6,482 nucleotides of DNA, from positions 1 through 6,482 of the forward strand of contig JAUHXN010000164.1 in NCBI GenBank assembly GCA_030426865.1, written 5' to 3'. Made by a program: the position numbers and the translations under genes. The notes beneath the pieces were generated by a model. That model was not told the DNA's origin, made no database searches, and saw only the letters and a program-made list of their open reading frames with translations. Origin of the DNA: a bacterium (GTDB lineage: Bacteria > Bacteroidota > Ignavibacteria > Kapaibacteriales > UBA2268). The stretch's first letter is position 1, and each line of letters opens with the position of its first letter. Below are positions 6,184-6,482 of this stretch, in pieces.

Positions 6184-6482
6184 ATTTTATTAGACTTACT
6201 TTTTTTACTACTATTTTATTGGTGTATCTAAGAGTTATATAATAAATGCCTGTAGAAAGATTAGAAACATTAATATTTTCAATATGTAATCCCCTACCCT
6301 GTTTACCATCTAATATTGTTCTAAGAGTCTGCCCAGTATTATCTAATAATTCAATTCTATAATTATCATCAGTCGGTTGTTCGAAGTTGATAGTGAGATT
6401 ATCGGCGCGGCGATACCAGTTTGCGCCGATGAGGTATGAACCACTGGACTGTCCTATCCAGTGGAAGACGCTAAAGCCGTCG
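6182..6482 (-). CDS. C-terminal end of a T9SS cargo protein with type A sorting domain, 5' part missing
   Basis: The reverse strand reads open from the right edge to TAA at 6182-6184, giving the last 99 codons. The final ~75 residues have the pattern of a type A T9SS C-terminal sorting domain: LTINFEQP, then YRIELLDNTGQTL, GLHIENINVSNLSTGIYYITL and the basic end KKVSLIK. Such domains direct proteins across the outer membrane through the Por (type IX) secretion machinery and are removed on export, so the missing body is probably a secreted or surface-attached protein. Its function cannot be told from the 26 or so residues before the domain. The usual PNP motif at the domain start is absent; WYRRADNL stands in that place. 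The first 33 codons are GC-rich and C-ending, unlike the rest. The gene converges on the amidohydrolase gene with 37 bp between the stop codons. The sorting-domain call is by pattern and could be confirmed with a TIGR04183-type profile. Confidence 0.85.
   Translation of the reverse strand, partial: DGFSVFHWIGQSSGSYLIGANWYRRADNLTINFEQPTDDNYRIELLDNTGQTLRTILDGKQGRGLHIENINVSNLSTGIYYITLRYTNKIVVKKVSLIK
6401..6430. repeat. Perfect 8-bp inverted repeat, 14-nt spacer
   Basis: ATCGGCGC at 6401-6408 is the exact reverse complement of GCGCCGAT at 6423-6430. It lies inside the minus-strand T9SS gene, over the codons for IGANWYRRAD, just where the PNP start of the sorting domain would be expected. Its arms are far more GC-rich than the surrounding genome. 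It may be a recombination or mobile-repeat remnant, or chance within a GC-rich patch. Confidence 0.6.
6441..6464. repeat. Perfect 8-bp inverted repeat, 8-nt loop
   Basis: CCACTGGA at 6441-6448 pairs perfectly with TCCAGTGG at 6457-6464 around the loop CTGTCCTA; a smaller GGAC-T-GTCC palindrome is nested at 6446-6454. It is in the coding sequence of the minus-strand T9SS gene (HWIGQSSG), not between genes, so a terminator role is unlikely. It sits ten bases from the neighbouring inverted repeat at 6401-6430. Confidence 0.65.

Larger units (their letters stand above)
6383..6482. other. GC-rich segment with switched codon usage
   Basis: Positions 6401-6482 have 47 G/C of 82 (57%), against 24 of 80 at 6301-6380 (30%). 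In the minus-strand frame 19 of the 33 codons here end in C (CGC for Arg, CTC for Leu, GGC for Gly), against 3 of the following 66 (AGA/AGG for Arg, TTA/CTT/CTA for Leu). The change falls near 6383, at the start of the sorting domain. The segment continues past the right edge, so its full extent and origin cannot be seen. Confidence 0.8.

Overview
The window is AT-rich (about 30% G+C in most stretches counted) and carries four protein-coding genes, two of them cut by the window edges. Signal peptides or lipoprotein signals are visible on the three genes whose N-termini are present. A type IX secretion (T9SS) C-terminal sorting domain lies at the right end. Together with weak Shine-Dalgarno use and a von Willebrand A (vWA) surface protein of a common Bacteroidota/Ignavibacteria style, this suggests an AT-rich member of the FCB group (Bacteroidota, Ignavibacteriota, Marinimicrobia or a relative). 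The phylum cannot be fixed from this sequence alone.

Layout: positions 1-957 hold the N-terminal 319 codons of a minus-strand secreted vWA protein that runs off the left edge. A very AT-rich 107-bp divergent intergenic region (958-1064) follows. Next is a plus-strand pair: a DUF885-type lipoprotein metallopeptidase (1065-2909), overlapped by 47 bp by a 1093-aa exported protein (2863-6144) that joins a TolB/PD40-type beta-propeller region to a C-terminal amidohydrolase. A perfect 10-bp stem plus T-run terminator (6156-6183) closes this unit. A minus-strand gene converges on it from the right, and only its last 99 codons, ending in a T9SS sorting domain, are in the window.

The overlapping pair looks like one transcription and translation unit, because the start of the second gene is set by a strong AAGGAG inside the first. 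Both products are predicted to be exported hydrolases with metal-binding motifs, so a shared role in breaking down peptides or related amides outside the cytoplasm is a reasonable inference, but no substrate can be read from the sequence.

The most unusual part is the last ~100 bp. There the T9SS gene changes sharply in base composition and codon choice (19 of 33 codons end in C, against 3 of the following 66), carries two perfect 8-bp inverted repeats, and lacks the usual PNP start of the sorting domain. It may mark a recombined or imported gene body joined to a native sorting domain, or an assembly chimera. Nothing else points clearly to a new multi-gene system.
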